Assembly: GCA_947044365.1 (NCBI GenBank)
Contig: OX345636.1
Coordinates: 40,776,191 to 40,840,190, forward strand
Length of the DNA: 64,000 bases
Source: Petrosia ficiformis
Lineage: Eukaryota > Porifera > Demospongiae > Haplosclerida > Petrosiidae
Direction: 5' to 3'
Below the pieces are notes generated by a model that was not told the DNA's origin, made no database searches, and worked only from the letters and a program-made list of their open reading frames with translations. How positions within the stretch are numbered: the stretch's first letter is position 1; each line of letters starts with the position of its first letter. This document shows positions 47,908-60,300 of the stretch, piece by piece. Position numbers and translations under genes: made by a program.

Positions 47908-47938
47908 TCACTCTCCCTCCTTTCTTAGAGAGTATAGG

Positions 47939-50900
47939 TTAGTGGGTAATAAATTCCCCATATCGGACAGGTGGGTGTCGACTTCGAGTAGATCTTCGAG
48001 GTGTTGGTACAGTTGGTTGATCTGGTGTATACACTGGATAGTAGTACAAGTATTCATCGTCTTCATCAATCATAGGTCTATTTGTTTGAGGTACATTCAC
48101 AACTTGGTTATTATTAGTAGGTTTCCCTCCAGTTTGATGGTCATCAGGTTGGTCGGTTTCACAGTATGGTTTTAAACGATCATAGTGTACAACAAAACGT
48201 TTCCTTAAATTCTTTTTGCATTGTATCCGATAAGTAACATCATTGATAACTTTCACAATGGTAAATGGTCCTTGCCAGGGTCGATGAAGTTTATGAGACT
48301 GACCACGAGGTACTGCTGGAGAGTGCAACCACACAAGATCTCCAAGTTTCAGAGGGGTCCCCCTAACTGAGCGATCATACAGTGTCTTTTGCCGTTCTTG
48401 TTTTAGTTTCATGTGTTTCCTGACCATTTCATAACAGTTTTGAAACCTTTCTCTCAATTTAATGGCATGATGGCCAGTGGGCACTTCTTTCTCCTTGTAT
48501 GGCAGATGAAACATCACATCAACTGGTAATCGGGCTTCTCGTCCAAACACGAGATGGAATGGAGTGCTGTTAGTTGTTTCTTGGATGCTCGTTCGGTAGG
48601 CACACATTAACTGTGGAAGTTGTAGGTCCCAATTATCTTGATCCTCTGTGGCTGTTATACTCAACATGTTGAGTAGAGTTCTGTTAAACCTCTCTACAAG
48701 CCCATCCGACTGTGGGTGGTATGGGGTCGTACGAGTTTTCTCAATATTCAGCAATCTACAGATATCCTTGAACAGCATTGATTCGAAGTTGCGACCTTGA
48801 TCTGTATGTATCTGATCAGGGCACCCAAATTGACAAATGAAGTTGTCAACGAATTTACGAGATACTGTAGTAGCTTCCATGTCAGGGATAGGTATAGCTT
48901 CCATCCACTTTGTGAAGTAGTTACCAATTACGAGGATATATTTGTTTCCTCTTTCTGTTTTTGGGAGTGGTCCAAGAATGTCCATCGCCACTCTTTGAAA
49001 TGGTCTCCCAGGTAATATGGTTTGCATCGGTGCGCGTCTAGACTGACTCGGGGATTTTCTTGATTGACAGCTTTCACAGGTTCTGCACCAGTCTTCAGTG
49101 TCTCTTTTCCATCCAGGCCAATAGAATCTACACTGGACTTTCTCAGCTGTTTTTCGAATCCCCAGATGCCCCCCAATTGGTGAACTGTGTAGCTGTTCCA
49201 ATACATTGTTCACTAAGGTTCTTGGAAGGATGCACTGTAACTGTCTGTTAGCACCCCCTGATGGAATGTCTTCCCAAATGCGACATAGTATGTTATCTTT
49301 TACCACTAGTTGTTGTCGCTGTAACCACAATCTTTGTACTATATGACTGTGCTGGTGAGGAAAACGAGTAGGAAAGGTTGAGGTTTGTACCCATTCAGTG
49401 AGTTGCATTATGTCGGCATCCTCCTTCTGATGCTTTAGTATCTCTGTAGTGGTAGGACAGAAAGAAATTATGGCATTTATTTCTTTCCTTTCTATAGTAG
49501 AGTCTTGTAGGATGGTTTCACCACATTGTTTGCACTGAACTCGGGAGAGTGCATCTGCATTTCCATGGAGACATCCTGGTCTATGTTGTACTTCAAACTG
49601 GAATTCTGACAATCTTTCTAACCACCTTGCAACTTGTCCCTCTGGATTTTTAAAGTTCCTCAACCATCGTAGAGAATTGTGGTCAGTTCTAGCTAAGAAT
49701 GGTATTCCATAGAGGTACGGGCGGAAAATATGTGTAGCCCAGACGAGAGCTAGCATCTCCCTTCGAGTGGCACAGTATTGTCTTTCGGCTTTAGTTAGTA
49801 CCCGACTTGTATAGGCAATCACTCTCTCAGATTCTCCTATCCTTTGTGACAAGACAGCTCCGAGCCCTTCTCTGCTGGCATCAGTATCCAGGATGAATGG
49901 TTGGTCAAACTGTGGGAACGCTAGAATTGGGGGAGAGGAAAGTCGTAATTTGAGAGTTGCAAAAGCATTCTGACATTCTAATGACCAGTTCCAGTCGTTA
50001 GTTTTTCCAGTTAGTTTGTACAATGGGGCTGCAATAGTTGCAAAATTAGAAATAAACTTACGATAATATGAAGAGATTCCCAGAAATTTTCTTAGATCCT
50101 CCAGATTTGCTGGGATTGGCCATGATTTGATTACATCAATTTTGTCAGGATCTGTCTGAACTCCAGTGTTGGAGATAATGTGCCCAAGGTACTTCACACT
50201 TTTTTGAAACAAGTGACATTTCTTTGGTTTCAACTTTAGTCCTGCCTTGTGCAACCGTGATAGGACTTCTTCCAATCTTTGAAAATGCTCCTGAATAGAG
50301 TTACCAAATATAATTATATCATCCAGATATACTAAGCATGACACCCAATGGAGACCCGCGAGAGTAATCTCCATGAGTCGTTGAAATGTGCTTGGTGCAT
50401 TACATAGCCCAAAGGGCATTACTTTAAACTGATGTAGACCAAATGAAGTACCAAAAGCTGTCTTCTCCCGGTCGGCAGGGTCTATTTCAACTTGCCAATA
50501 CCCACTAGCTAGGTCCAAGGTAGAGAACCATTGTGCTCCGGATAATGCATCTAGGGTGTCATCTATTCGTGGAAGTGGATGAGCATCTTTCTTGGTGATT
50601 GCATTTAATTGTCTGTAATCTACACAAAATCTGGGTGACCCATCTTTCTTTCTAACAATAACAATAGGGGAGGACCAGGGACTACTAGCTGGTTCAATCA
50701 CTCCTTGTTTTAACATATCTCGAAGGAGTCTTTGTACCTCCTCTCTTTGATGGAATGGGAGACGGCGAGGTTGCTGGCGTATGGGCCGAGCATCTCCAGT
50801 ATTTATGGTGTGTTTGACAACATTAGTTTTACCCATGTCACCATCATGAAGAGATATTACATCTGAGAATTTGTATAGAAGGCTTGCTAACTGCAATTTC

Positions 50901-51796
50901 TCAGTAGAGCATGAGAGTTGTGAGCGGTGCACCAACGATTCAACAACATCTCTCAGGTTTTTGATTCCACCTGATGTGGTACTGCTTTCAATGACATGAA
51001 CGCCATTTCCATTTGAGAGAGGATGTATGCGTCCAACTTTTTCACCTTTGTGTACAACAATAGAACATCTCAGCGGATTGAGGATGCGGACGAGTGTCTG
51101 TCCTCTAATGGTAGTTGATACTGAATGAGCTACTAGAAGTCCAGTGTCATCCTGAAACTTAGGCTCTGGTTCCAATAATCCAGTGAAGTCAGTAACTTCA
51201 GCAGATCTCATGCTTTGTGGTTTTTTTCGAAGTTGTACCGGTAGTTCGATCTGGTGCCTGGGTGGTATAGTTGTTGTTTCTAAAAATGAAACAAAGCAGG
51301 TTTGAACTGGAGCTCCCCTCTGCACAATTAGTGGTGCAATGTTTCCGCAACTGCAGAGGGATCCATTTGGCAAATCAATAACACAGTTATGTTTATTCAA
51401 AAAGTCCGCTCCAAGCAAACATTCTTGTGTCACTCCTTTTGTAATTAACACAGGGTGAGAGACATCAATGTTACCAATACGAAAAGGTAACTTGCACTTT
51501 CCAGTAACTTTTAGTTTTTCACCATTAGCTGCAACAACATCATTTTCCGACTTCAACAAACCTGCACCATAACTATCAGAGATTTCATTCCAAACGTCTT
51601 CTCTTAATATTGTAACTGCTGATCCTGTATCAACAAGCATGTCGATAGGTCTCTGTCCGATACATCCTTGGACAGCTATAATTGTTTGGGTCTTTGTTAA
51701 AGAGTTAATGGTCGATGATTGACCCGCATCATCGACCGGTTCTAGTTTAAAGATGGTCGGCGGCGAATTTGAAAATTTCTCCCCTTTGACCTGCAA
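47939..51796 (-). CDS. pol: Gypsy pol polyprotein (protease, RT, RNase H, integrase)
   Basis: 1285 codons without interruption. The aspartic protease active site is LVDTGSAVT at about residues 54-62. Reverse transcriptase has WSSPIVIVRKKDGSPRF, MPFGLCNAPSTFQR and the catalytic YLDD at about 489-492. RNase H follows with LDTDASREGLGAV near 635. The integrase has an HHCC zinc motif ending CESCQ, a DDE core (MDILGPLPK; HTDQGRNFES near 997; GLVERFNRT near 1030) and a GPF/Y-type C-terminal module (WQGPFTIVKV). No chromodomain seen. It overlaps gag by 55 bases in the -1 frame, so expression by -1 frameshifting is expected. The start given is only the frame limit; the first residues may be translated only after the shift. 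Confidence 0.95.
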   Translation of the reverse strand: MQVKGEKFSNSPPTIFKLEPVDDAGQSSTINSLTKTQTIIAVQGCIGQRPIDMLVDTGSAVTILREDVWNEISDSYGAGLLKSENDVVAANGEKLKVTGKCKLPFRIGNIDVSHPVLITKGVTQECLLGADFLNKHNCVIDLPNGSLCSCGNIAPLIVQRGAPVQTCFVSFLETTTIPPRHQIELPVQLRKKPQSMRSAEVTDFTGLLEPEPKFQDDTGLLVAHSVSTTIRGQTLVRILNPLRCSIVVHKGEKVGRIHPLSNGNGVHVIESSTTSGGIKNLRDVVESLVHRSQLSCSTEKLQLASLLYKFSDVISLHDGDMGKTNVVKHTINTGDARPIRQQPRRLPFHQREEVQRLLRDMLKQGVIEPASSPWSSPIVIVRKKDGSPRFCVDYRQLNAITKKDAHPLPRIDDTLDALSGAQWFSTLDLASGYWQVEIDPADREKTAFGTSFGLHQFKVMPFGLCNAPSTFQRLMEITLAGLHWVSCLVYLDDIIIFGNSIQEHFQRLEEVLSRLHKAGLKLKPKKCHLFQKSVKYLGHIISNTGVQTDPDKIDVIKSWPIPANLEDLRKFLGISSYYRKFISNFATIAAPLYKLTGKTNDWNWSLECQNAFATLKLRLSSPPILAFPQFDQPFILDTDASREGLGAVLSQRIGESERVIAYTSRVLTKAERQYCATRREMLALVWATHIFRPYLYGIPFLARTDHNSLRWLRNFKNPEGQVARWLERLSEFQFEVQHRPGCLHGNADALSRVQCKQCGETILQDSTIERKEINAIISFCPTTTEILKHQKEDADIMQLTEWVQTSTFPTRFPHQHSHIVQRLWLQRQQLVVKDNILCRIWEDIPSGGANRQLQCILPRTLVNNVLEQLHSSPIGGHLGIRKTAEKVQCRFYWPGWKRDTEDWCRTCESCQSRKSPSQSRRAPMQTILPGRPFQRVAMDILGPLPKTERGNKYILVIGNYFTKWMEAIPIPDMEATTVSRKFVDNFICQFGCPDQIHTDQGRNFESMLFKDICRLLNIEKTRTTPYHPQSDGLVERFNRTLLNMLSITATEDQDNWDLQLPQLMCAYRTSIQETTNSTPFHLVFGREARLPVDVMFHLPYKEKEVPTGHHAIKLRERFQNCYEMVRKHMKLKQERQKTLYDRSVRGTPLKLGDLVWLHSPAVPRGQSHKLHRPWQGPFTIVKVINDVTYRIQCKKNLRKRFVVHYDRLKPYCETDQPDDHQTGGKPTNNNQVVNVPQTNRPMIDEDDEYLYYYPVYTPDQPTVPTPRRSTRSRHPPVRYGEFITH

Positions 51797-52557
51797 TCAC
51801 GACGATAATGGCCTTGGCGGCCACAATTCCAGCAAACAACTGGCGATTGTTTTCTTCCAGCCTGCAATCTTTGATGTTCTCCACGCATTTGAAGCTTTTC
51901 GACTTCAACAGAGAGCCTTTGTATTTGCCTCGACAGTTCTCTGAAATCATCTTTTGTCGATGTTATGCTGGATTGGTTGCATGGGGCTTCTTCAATCAGC
52001 AATGTTTCCGGCTTATGACTACTTCGGTGAAGCTGTTTCTGAGCCTCCTCCAGTGATTCCCTTTGGTTTGCTAGCTTCACAGCATCCTCTAACGATTTTG
52101 GATTCTCCCGCATCAAATGTAGTTGGGTAGAAGATATCAATACCCCTTGTATGAAACGATTTTTTGCAATTTCTAACCTCTGTTTGGGTTCCCAGTCAGG
52201 ATAGGCCTTGTCTGCTAACACTCTCAGACTTCCAGCAAATTCACTAAGCTTTTCATTGGAGTTTTGTCTACGCTCATGCAGTTTTAGCTGCCATTCCAAT
52301 TCGTTTCCAACTGGGCAGAATTGTTCCCTGAGGGATGTCTTCACAACTTCAGGGTTGACCTCTGCTACTAATCCAATCTGACTTGCAATACGAAAAGGCT
52401 CATCATCGAGTAGTGAGAGTAACTCCTTTTCTTGCATACTCTCCCTGATACCTGCTTCGGCAACATACAGTTCGAACCGTTGTAACCATAAGTTGAAATC
52501 TGCTCCAGTAGCATATCTAGCTGGCGGTCTAGCACAAACTGGAATTATGTGAGCCAT
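51742..52557 (-). CDS. gag: Gypsy gag protein with CCHC zinc knuckle
   Basis: 271 aa starting MAHIIPVCARPPARYATGAD. The retrotransposon gag helical region occupies most of the first 180 residues. One zinc knuckle CWNCGRQGHYRRDC (about residues 242-255) binds nucleic acid. It ends inside the pol frame, giving the frameshift overlap. The start codon follows the 5' LTR and primer-binding site by fewer than 20 bases. Confidence 0.9.
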   Translation of the reverse strand: MAHIIPVCARPPARYATGADFNLWLQRFELYVAEAGIRESMQEKELLSLLDDEPFRIASQIGLVAEVNPEVVKTSLREQFCPVGNELEWQLKLHERRQNSNEKLSEFAGSLRVLADKAYPDWEPKQRLEIAKNRFIQGVLISSTQLHLMRENPKSLEDAVKLANQRESLEEAQKQLHRSSHKPETLLIEEAPCNQSSITSTKDDFRELSRQIQRLSVEVEKLQMRGEHQRLQAGRKQSPVVCWNCGRQGHYRRDCRSKGRNFQIRRRPSLN

Positions 52558-52574
52558 CCCACTTCTGACACCAA
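52557..52574 (-). promoter_or_regulatory. Primer-binding site
   Basis: Minus strand just after the 5' LTR reads TTGGTGTCAGAAGTGGGA. TGG matches a tRNA 3' CCA end. The tRNA species was not determined. Confidence 0.75.
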
Positions 52575-52743
52575 TGTAATGACTTGTGAGTTTTCAGAAT
52601 TGGACTATTTTATTGAATCAATCATGGTACTTTTATAGTTACAAATTAGAGACAGATATATGACATTTACAAAACCATAAACAATTATTATGTATACGTA
52701 TTGTTCTAGAAATCAGGGTTGTATCAGAATCAGGGTTGCTACA
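52575..52743 (-). repeat. 5' LTR of the gypsy element
   Basis: 169 bp, identical to 47739-47907. Expected to hold the promoter. Confidence 0.95.
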
Positions 52744-52747
52744 TAGG

Positions 52748-53660
52748 CTTAGATGTAAATAGACAACTTACTTTCAAGTAACAACTGAGCATGCTCAAAC
52801 TAAGAAGTCTGTGGGAGGAGTCCGATAATTGGTCGTTAACACCCTGTTGGTATCGTGGAAAACAAATATAGCTGCAAGCCATTACAATTTCCTGAAAGTG
52901 GCATTTCATTTTCATGAAAGTAGATTAGTAAGTCATTTTGATTTTTTCATGGCTGTTTAACAGACTGCATCCGTGATTTGGAAGTTTTGTCCGTTTATAG
53001 GATTGTGCTTTGGAAAACTAATATTGTCGGTGGTTTTATTCTATTCCTTTTAGTATTTCGTATACCAAAGTAGGTTATTTAGTTCATGCAAAATATAATT
53101 TGGAAATATTGTGCAGGTACACAGTCGTCCGTGTGATGGGTGTGGTCGATAGTTGGCCGTTTATGCATCAACAATTGAAGTTTTTAGTACTTTATACTAC
53201 TGGTATCACAGTGCTCAGAACTAGACCATGTGGTTTAAATGTAATAATTATTACTAAAACAGCCTAAAATTAAAGTTAGTACAGGAAGGTATCCCTAGAT
53301 TTATGTAAGTTTTAAAGAACAGTTCCCTGGTCCCTAAACTGACGTTGAATTCCTAAATCTATATAGGGACATTTCCAAGAATCTGGAGACAGTGGTTGTA
53401 TATGTCTTTCTGTTTTGTGTTAGCTATTTTGTGTAATTTTGAAATTGAAGGGCATAGACATAACATCTTGATGCCCAACACCTATCCTTTAACTCCACCT
53501 TTTTAATGAATGGGATCCGGGAATTTATAATAATCTCACAATCTTTGTTGACTTGATTGAATAGTTCTTAGAAATAGACGGTGATGTGGAAGGGAGCTAA
53601 AATCTACTCTAATCACTACCCTGTATTCAAGTAATTAACATTTGTACCATATTTAGGGTA
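52748..53660. other. Unannotated stretch
   Basis: No ORF, family repeat or exon recognised between the retroelement and the GPD1 exon-1 relic. Confidence 0.6.
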
Positions 53661-53683
53661 ATGTGTATAAGAAGTGTATGTGT

Positions 53684-53740
53684 TGAGATTTGGCCTAGTA
53701 CACTTACTAGTTGCCTAATCTTGGTATAGCAACTCGCCAT
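53684..53740 (-). pseudogene. Relic of GPD1 exon 1
   Basis: On the minus strand ATGGC...GTTGCTAT..AAGATTAGGCAACT and a GTAAGT donor align with GPD1 exon 1 (39927-39979). Upstream and intron sequence (AAGAAGTGTATGTGTTGAGA at about 53670 and 39893) aligns too. Deletions destroy the frame and the GxGxxG motif. No further GPD1 exons follow, so it is the broken partner of the RCBTB duplication. Confidence 0.8.
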
Positions 53741-54380
53741 CTTGCTTGCATATATAGATAGACATACACATTATTCCATTCCTCACACACTCCTACCAAG
53801 CCTCTGGGTAAAACTAAAATATTCGACTTTCAAGACTTTCACTACCCTGCTAGACAATGCACTCTTCCAGGAAGCGATAAAATTTCAAAGTTATAAAATA
53901 AATTTTATTTTTTTTTTTATTCTTGAAATCATGATATTGCAGTTCTCAGCTCCATATAGCAATATGTTGGTATAACAATCTGCTTTGTACTCCACTTTTG
54001 AAAAAAAAGGATGGGTTCTGTAAGTGAAACAAGGTGGTTTTTGACGATAGGTGTATATAAGACCTATACTTTGGCTCAGATCTTAACTGTAAAATTTAAT
54101 TACCGTAAAAGTTCTAATCATGCGTCGTTCTAATCCAGCGTTAAAATTATTTTTTTCTGATAGGCTTTTTCCATAAATGCGTTATAGCATATGGTACGGG
54201 ACTTCACTAACACTACATGTATGACAGTTTATTAACAGTGTAAGACAGTTTGCTACATAGTTCTACTTTGTACATTTGTGAGGTTCTATAAAAAAGCTCA
54301 CACATATATATAATTTTTAGTGTTGCAAATTAGTTGATCCTTGAGATTGATTTTTCAGAGCTAGATATAGCTATAAGGCC

Positions 54381-57300
54381 ATGAAGGGCCATACAATGAG
54401 TATATGGCCAATTCTTAATGCAATCCAGTGTGACATTTTCTCCAAATTGGAATATTTTACAGTTCTTGATGATGGGAACAATGCTATTGTTATTACTAAG
54501 GACAGTCAAGTCTATGCGATTGGAATTAATGGCAATCATTGCCCTCTTGGGGTTGGTTCTACTTCATCTTTCACCTTTGCTAAAAAGGTTTCTGGCCTCT
54601 GTGACAAAGGTTAGCTAAAAGTTATTTGACTGTTGCCTATTTCTCATTATAACTATAGTCAATTATTTGTTGCCCTTGCTTTGCTTTCCTGCATGTGTAC
54701 ATGACATGCAAGTGCATGCACAGTGACATGATTGTACCCACCATCACTATCTCTTACCTCAGGAATAGTTGGTATTATTGGAGGTAATTGTGGACATGTG
54801 GTAGCTCTGTCCAAAGATGGAAAACTATACTCGTGGGGGAGTAACGAATTCAGCACTATAGCGGGTTGCTCTGAGCATGTTGTGCTCTCACCCAAGCTGC
54901 TGGAACTACCATCATTAATTAAAAAAGTTGCTATTGGTAGTCATCATACTGTTGTCATCACTGCTGAAAATAAAGTTTACTCATGGGGTGATAATTCAGA
55001 GGGACAACTTGGTATTGGAAGTTCTGATCGTATGTCTGTTAATACACCAACTGCAGCTGGAGAAGGAAAAATGGGTTAGAATTGTACTCTCTGTGTTGAA
55101 TACCTCTATATATGCAGCTCAAGTATATATTGTTGCTTGATGTCAAAATACTTGAAGTGTTTTTTTTTTACTTTTGATATAGTACAATATACAATCATTA
55201 TAATAATGTATAATTATAACGTTTTCGTTATTATAATTATGCAGGAACAAGTACTGCTGTTGTTGAGATTGCTTGTGGTCAGTTCACTACTTTTTTCCTT
55301 AGTGATGAAGGAATTGTAAGTATGTTATGGATATCATAATAACAAAATATATTGAGAAAAAAGTGTCCCTATATTTGCTTTGTGATGACTATATGCATCA
55401 TGCATTGCTGATGGCACTAGTGACTCTACCTTTCTGTGTACTCAAAAGCTGGGGCCTGAAGAAGCAAGTGTAAGCCTGATTGCAGTTTAAGTACGCAGAT
55501 CTTTGATGAACTGACTGAAGTACTCCTTCAAGGTTCTAAATGATGATTTCCTCATGTCTGAAACTCAACAACTTATTATACTTACTTGTCAAAGATTCTT
55601 GCATAATATTTATACTGTTTCTCTGCTATATACAACAGTTATTAGCAGTTTCTGAATCTTCATGCCGGTCTGAAGCTCAAACGCGCGTTCTTTTACCAGC
55701 CACGCCCATTAATTGACCGAGATCTCGAGACCAGAGCGAGCCCCCGGAATGATGCAAATTCCTTAATAACTAAATGCATAGTTGCGCAAGTGACACAAAC
55801 AGAATATATTTATAGCCTGTTACCATGTTGTTGCTATGTGTTATATTTCACATATTGGACTGGTTTATAACTTCTTAGTTTCACAAACACTGTAGCCAAG
55901 ATAATAGGATTGCGAAGGGCGTAAATTAGTGTGAGCGGGACGTTACAGGAACAACTGTTCTTAGCTCGGTAACTTGCATTTTATAAGATTCAAGATTATA
56001 ATTTTTTTACTGGAGAGGTGAAGTGTTAAGAAAGCTACAGATGTGAAATTCATGCTTCGTTAGTTGAACCAAGGCGAGTGTATGAAACGTCCAGGGCAAC
56101 GCCCACACTCTGAATTTTTTTTAACAGCACATACTTCTAACTTGTTTGAATGCATAGAAGAACTTGTTAGAAAGCCATACATATTAACATTATCCTTCGT
56201 TAGTTGCGGGAAAGTAGCAAGGCGAGTGTTTCTCATTTCATGCACGTAGTCTATTTTATTGAAATTTAATCCCCGCGCGCTCTAGCGTGCCCTCCCACCC
56301 GCAGTGCTAGGGATTCTATTTCAGTAATAGACCTCGTGCGTATTCTGTAACATTAAACCCCATGGAAAGCAATCATAGGGATGGCCCTACTGGCCATAAA
56401 AATTAGTAGTGATTAATAAAAATGAACGAATGATGCATAGACAATTTTCCATGCTGTTTGATAATTACAATAACATTCATGATTTATAGTTCTGAAATGT
56501 GGTCATGCCTTGTCATGCTTTTTCCTCTGTCTCTCTGTCTGTCTCTTTCCCTCGATGTCTGTCTTTCTCTCTCTCTCCATTGCCACAAACCCTGTTTCTT
56601 TCATTCAGATCTACAGTGCTGGTAGTGGTCTTGAAGGTGCACTTGGAAACGGCAATATTCAATCATCAGAAATGACTGTTGAAGTTGACACAACTGATAT
56701 CTTTAGGGAGGTATTTGAACGGGAAATTTAAATCATAATCTGGAACATAAGATGTTCAAGATTAAGATTTAATTAAAGTTTCTTATTAAGTTACTTATTA
56801 AATTAAGTTACTAATAGCATAATTCTATCAGGGTATAGCTCCAAGAACAGTGGTTAACAAAGTTCATGTGATCAGCCATACATCACTTAAGATACCAATG
56901 TGCTTTAGTGCATGGTCTTTTTTACTTAATACATAGTGTTTATGTTTAACTTTATACTGAACACTATCATGAATTATTTCAACCTCAGTACAGAATTGTG
57001 AATGTACAAAAATGCTTGAAACTATTGCATGAGGGTGAGGTTACTAATGCACAAGCGAAAGTCAGATCTTGATCTAAGTTGTGTCTGTAGACACAATATG
57101 CTGTTAAATCTATTCCCATCAGAATGATAATAATTATATCAAAAAGCTGATTTGAGCATGCACCTAGGCCTGTTGTTGTTCTACAAGTCAGTTTATAGTA
57201 AAGCAAGACATCACAAACTAAACATTAATTTTTTTAATAATAAATTATTTCTTGCTTTTATTTTCAGGTAGTTTGGGTGACTTGAATCAATTTAGAATAG

Positions 57301-60300
57301 CTATAAACTGGTTTATTAACTTTGTTTTTGCTACTTGATTAGAAATGCAAATGGATATTTCATTGAAAGTATCACTGCATGTACTCAGTCTCTGTTTTAA
57401 CAGGTCATTGCTGGTGGATACACTGCCTATGCTATTAGCAAAGCAGGTATATTGTATGGCTGGGGTCGTAATGATAAATTCCAGCTGGGTAACAACAGCA
57501 CAACAGAAGAACTCTCTCCGATTCAGTTGGGACAGTAAGCAAACTTTTACAACTTGCATTTAATTACAATATTTAATATAATTGTATTAGATATCAGGAA
57601 GTAGGTGCACATTTTGATTGTGATCTAGCAACTGCAGCTGATGTCAGTGGATCGGTAAGATATTTATAATTTAAGTTAATTTTCAGATTTTGTGTAGAGT
57701 TTACCATACGCATGGTTGTTTTTATATCATACCAGAAAAAAATGAAACATTGATAATATTTTAGAATAAAAGTTTGTCATAATAAAAATTTATATGTTGG
57801 TATTCTCTTATATACAGGTATATGTTTGGGGGCAGAGCAAATATGGTATTATACCTGAACCCTCTATTACTTCCTTAGACAATATTGATCAAGTTTATGT
57901 TGTTTATCTCAACAGTCGCACCTTTCGTCTTCTAAATGCTAGTATGAAACTTAAACTATATCTTTTCACACCATACATTTACACCATCATTCTTGCTGTA
58001 TTTAAAGAATAGCTCTGCATTTTGATATTTATAATCTCTAAATCAAATGTTGTTCCAAGCAGTAGTTATTTTTTTAAACTTAGCATTGTACTTAATAATT
58101 ATGAATTTTATAAAAATCATTAACACTATGATAATAATAATCAGCTTTTTTTTCAATGCAGATGTTTCACCAGTTATAGAGGAGCCAATAGTGGTAAGGA
58201 TCAAGTTATCAGATTGTTAGCCAATTGTAATGTGTGAAATTATTATTCACGTTCAAATACAAATGCGTTTGTTTTATACATATAGACTGAATATTTGAGT
58301 GAAGATTTGAGTAGCATAACACCTATAGAGACTGAATATTTGAGTAGCATAGAACCTAAAGAGGTAAAAAACAGAGTAAATATACTCAAATTATTATCCA
58401 ACCTGAATCATCAATGCATGAATAACTTAACAGCATTTCAGACATCTGTACTATATATTTCTGGCTTATGCACTTATTCAACCAAGCTAATCATTTGTTA
58501 TTTTGACCAAATTGATAGGTTAGTTGCATTTGTTCTTTATATAATAAATCATAAATAATTATTATGAAGCTTAAACAGGCTGCAAAACAAGAAACCATTC
58601 ATACTGCTTTACAGTAACAGTGTCACTGTCAAAGCATGCCGTTAAGTAACTCCAATTGCAAATCATCACATCATTCATATGTGCTGCTTGACAGTGCCGC
58701 TGTCACAGAAAGTAGCTAGTAAACACTAGAGCTCACATTACTCATACTGCATGCCATTATTGGTATCATAATGATATGTATAAGAAATTCATATAACCAA
58801 CCGAATTACTTGAAACAACAAACAATATTTGTTGCATTGTGATCACAATGTCATTAATTTACTAATTATATTAACGATTACTAACTCAACTGTAATTATC
58901 CGCATTCAGTATGTGCACAATCTAAGAAATTGCCAACAATTTGCATTCCTAACATACTGTCATACAGTTTGTTAAAGTCTTTCTACACTTGTTCCACATT
59001 TAATACACACTGATTATTAAATACACATTGATTATTAAATACACATTGATTATTAAATACACATTGATTATTAAATACACATTGATTATTAAATACACAT
59101 TGATTATTAAATACACATTGAAATGAAGCCCAAACTATATTCCTACATGGTAATATCAATGTACATTCAACAAATTGTCCTATAATGCACTTCCATGTCA
59201 CGTCAAATATAGTCTATTGAGCCAGGCTCTCCCTTTTTTGGCAATCAGAGAGTGTCAGATTGTCAAAAGGGGAAGAGCCTGGCTCACCAGACTACATCAA
59301 ATGTAGAAATGGTGCAAGACCCTGATATTATAACTATTTCATGACATTCCTTGCATATACATTGCTGTAAATATCTTAGGCTGATCAAGAACTAGTAACC
59401 ATTTTTGTTGGCGAGTATAAAGGGCCTCACTTCCTTGTTCCATGGGAATCACTTAAGAGGAACAGCTACTTCTTTCAAGCCTTGGTTGCTAATCAAGCTG
59501 TTACTAGAGAAAACAAGTCAGTATTAATCAAAATGTGTAGTGAATAAATTGCATCCAGATATGTTGTTCATTTGATATTTTATATGCCAGACTATCTACC
59601 TATTCATCATGATGATCAATTCAATTCAGTTGTCTAGTCATGATTCATTTACCCATATAATTATATTCATTCCCTTCATTCAGCAGGTATGTAATACCTG
59701 GACATGAATATGACATAGTTGAGTTGTATGTTGACTACATTGTAAATGAAAGACAGATAACTAAACCTGCTACTCCTGAACAGCTTCAAAGTAAGAACAT
59801 TGACAATGAACTGAATCATTGTGAATTCGTTGATAAATAATTGCTAAACGACAAAAACATAAACGATTGAGGGATTGAGGAATATCCAAATGAACATATG
59901 TGATTGTGAAGGGACATATGACTCTACATTAATTTTGAATAATAACATTTCTCTAGGAACCAAATTAAATTGGTATCCATGCAAATTCCCAACACAGTAT
60001 ACATGCAGTAGTGTTGTTTTAGTTTGACAAAAATGACTACTTTTAGTTATAGTCCTGGTTTCTCAAACTTATAGTTTAGTTATAGTTCAATCAACTAAGG
60101 TAATATTAGGCTTTTTAGTTTTAGTTTACAAACTAAAAGTCCTCATTATTTAGTTAGTTATAGTTATTGTAATAGATTTGTAATTTAGTTAAGTATAGTT
60201 AACTGAACATCATAATGCCTTACTAAAAAGGGTTTTAGTTATAGTTCTAAAACAACATTACCATACAGATACCTACGTTTTCTGCCTTCTTGTAAAAAAT

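Larger units (their letters stand above)
47735..52747 (-). mobile_element. Intact Ty3/gypsy LTR retrotransposon
   Basis: Element 47739-52743 (5005 bp), flanked by a 4-bp duplication TAGG (47735-47738 and 52744-52747). The 169-bp LTRs are identical by eye, start TG and end CA. The order on the minus strand is 5' LTR, primer-binding site, gag, pol, purine tract, 3' LTR. Gag and pol are both open and overlap, so the insertion is very recent and may be autonomous. Confidence 0.95.

Noticed and set aside
59001..59125. CRISPR-like spaced repeats
   Set aside because: Units are contiguous 18-bp direct repeats without unique spacers, in a eukaryotic intron.
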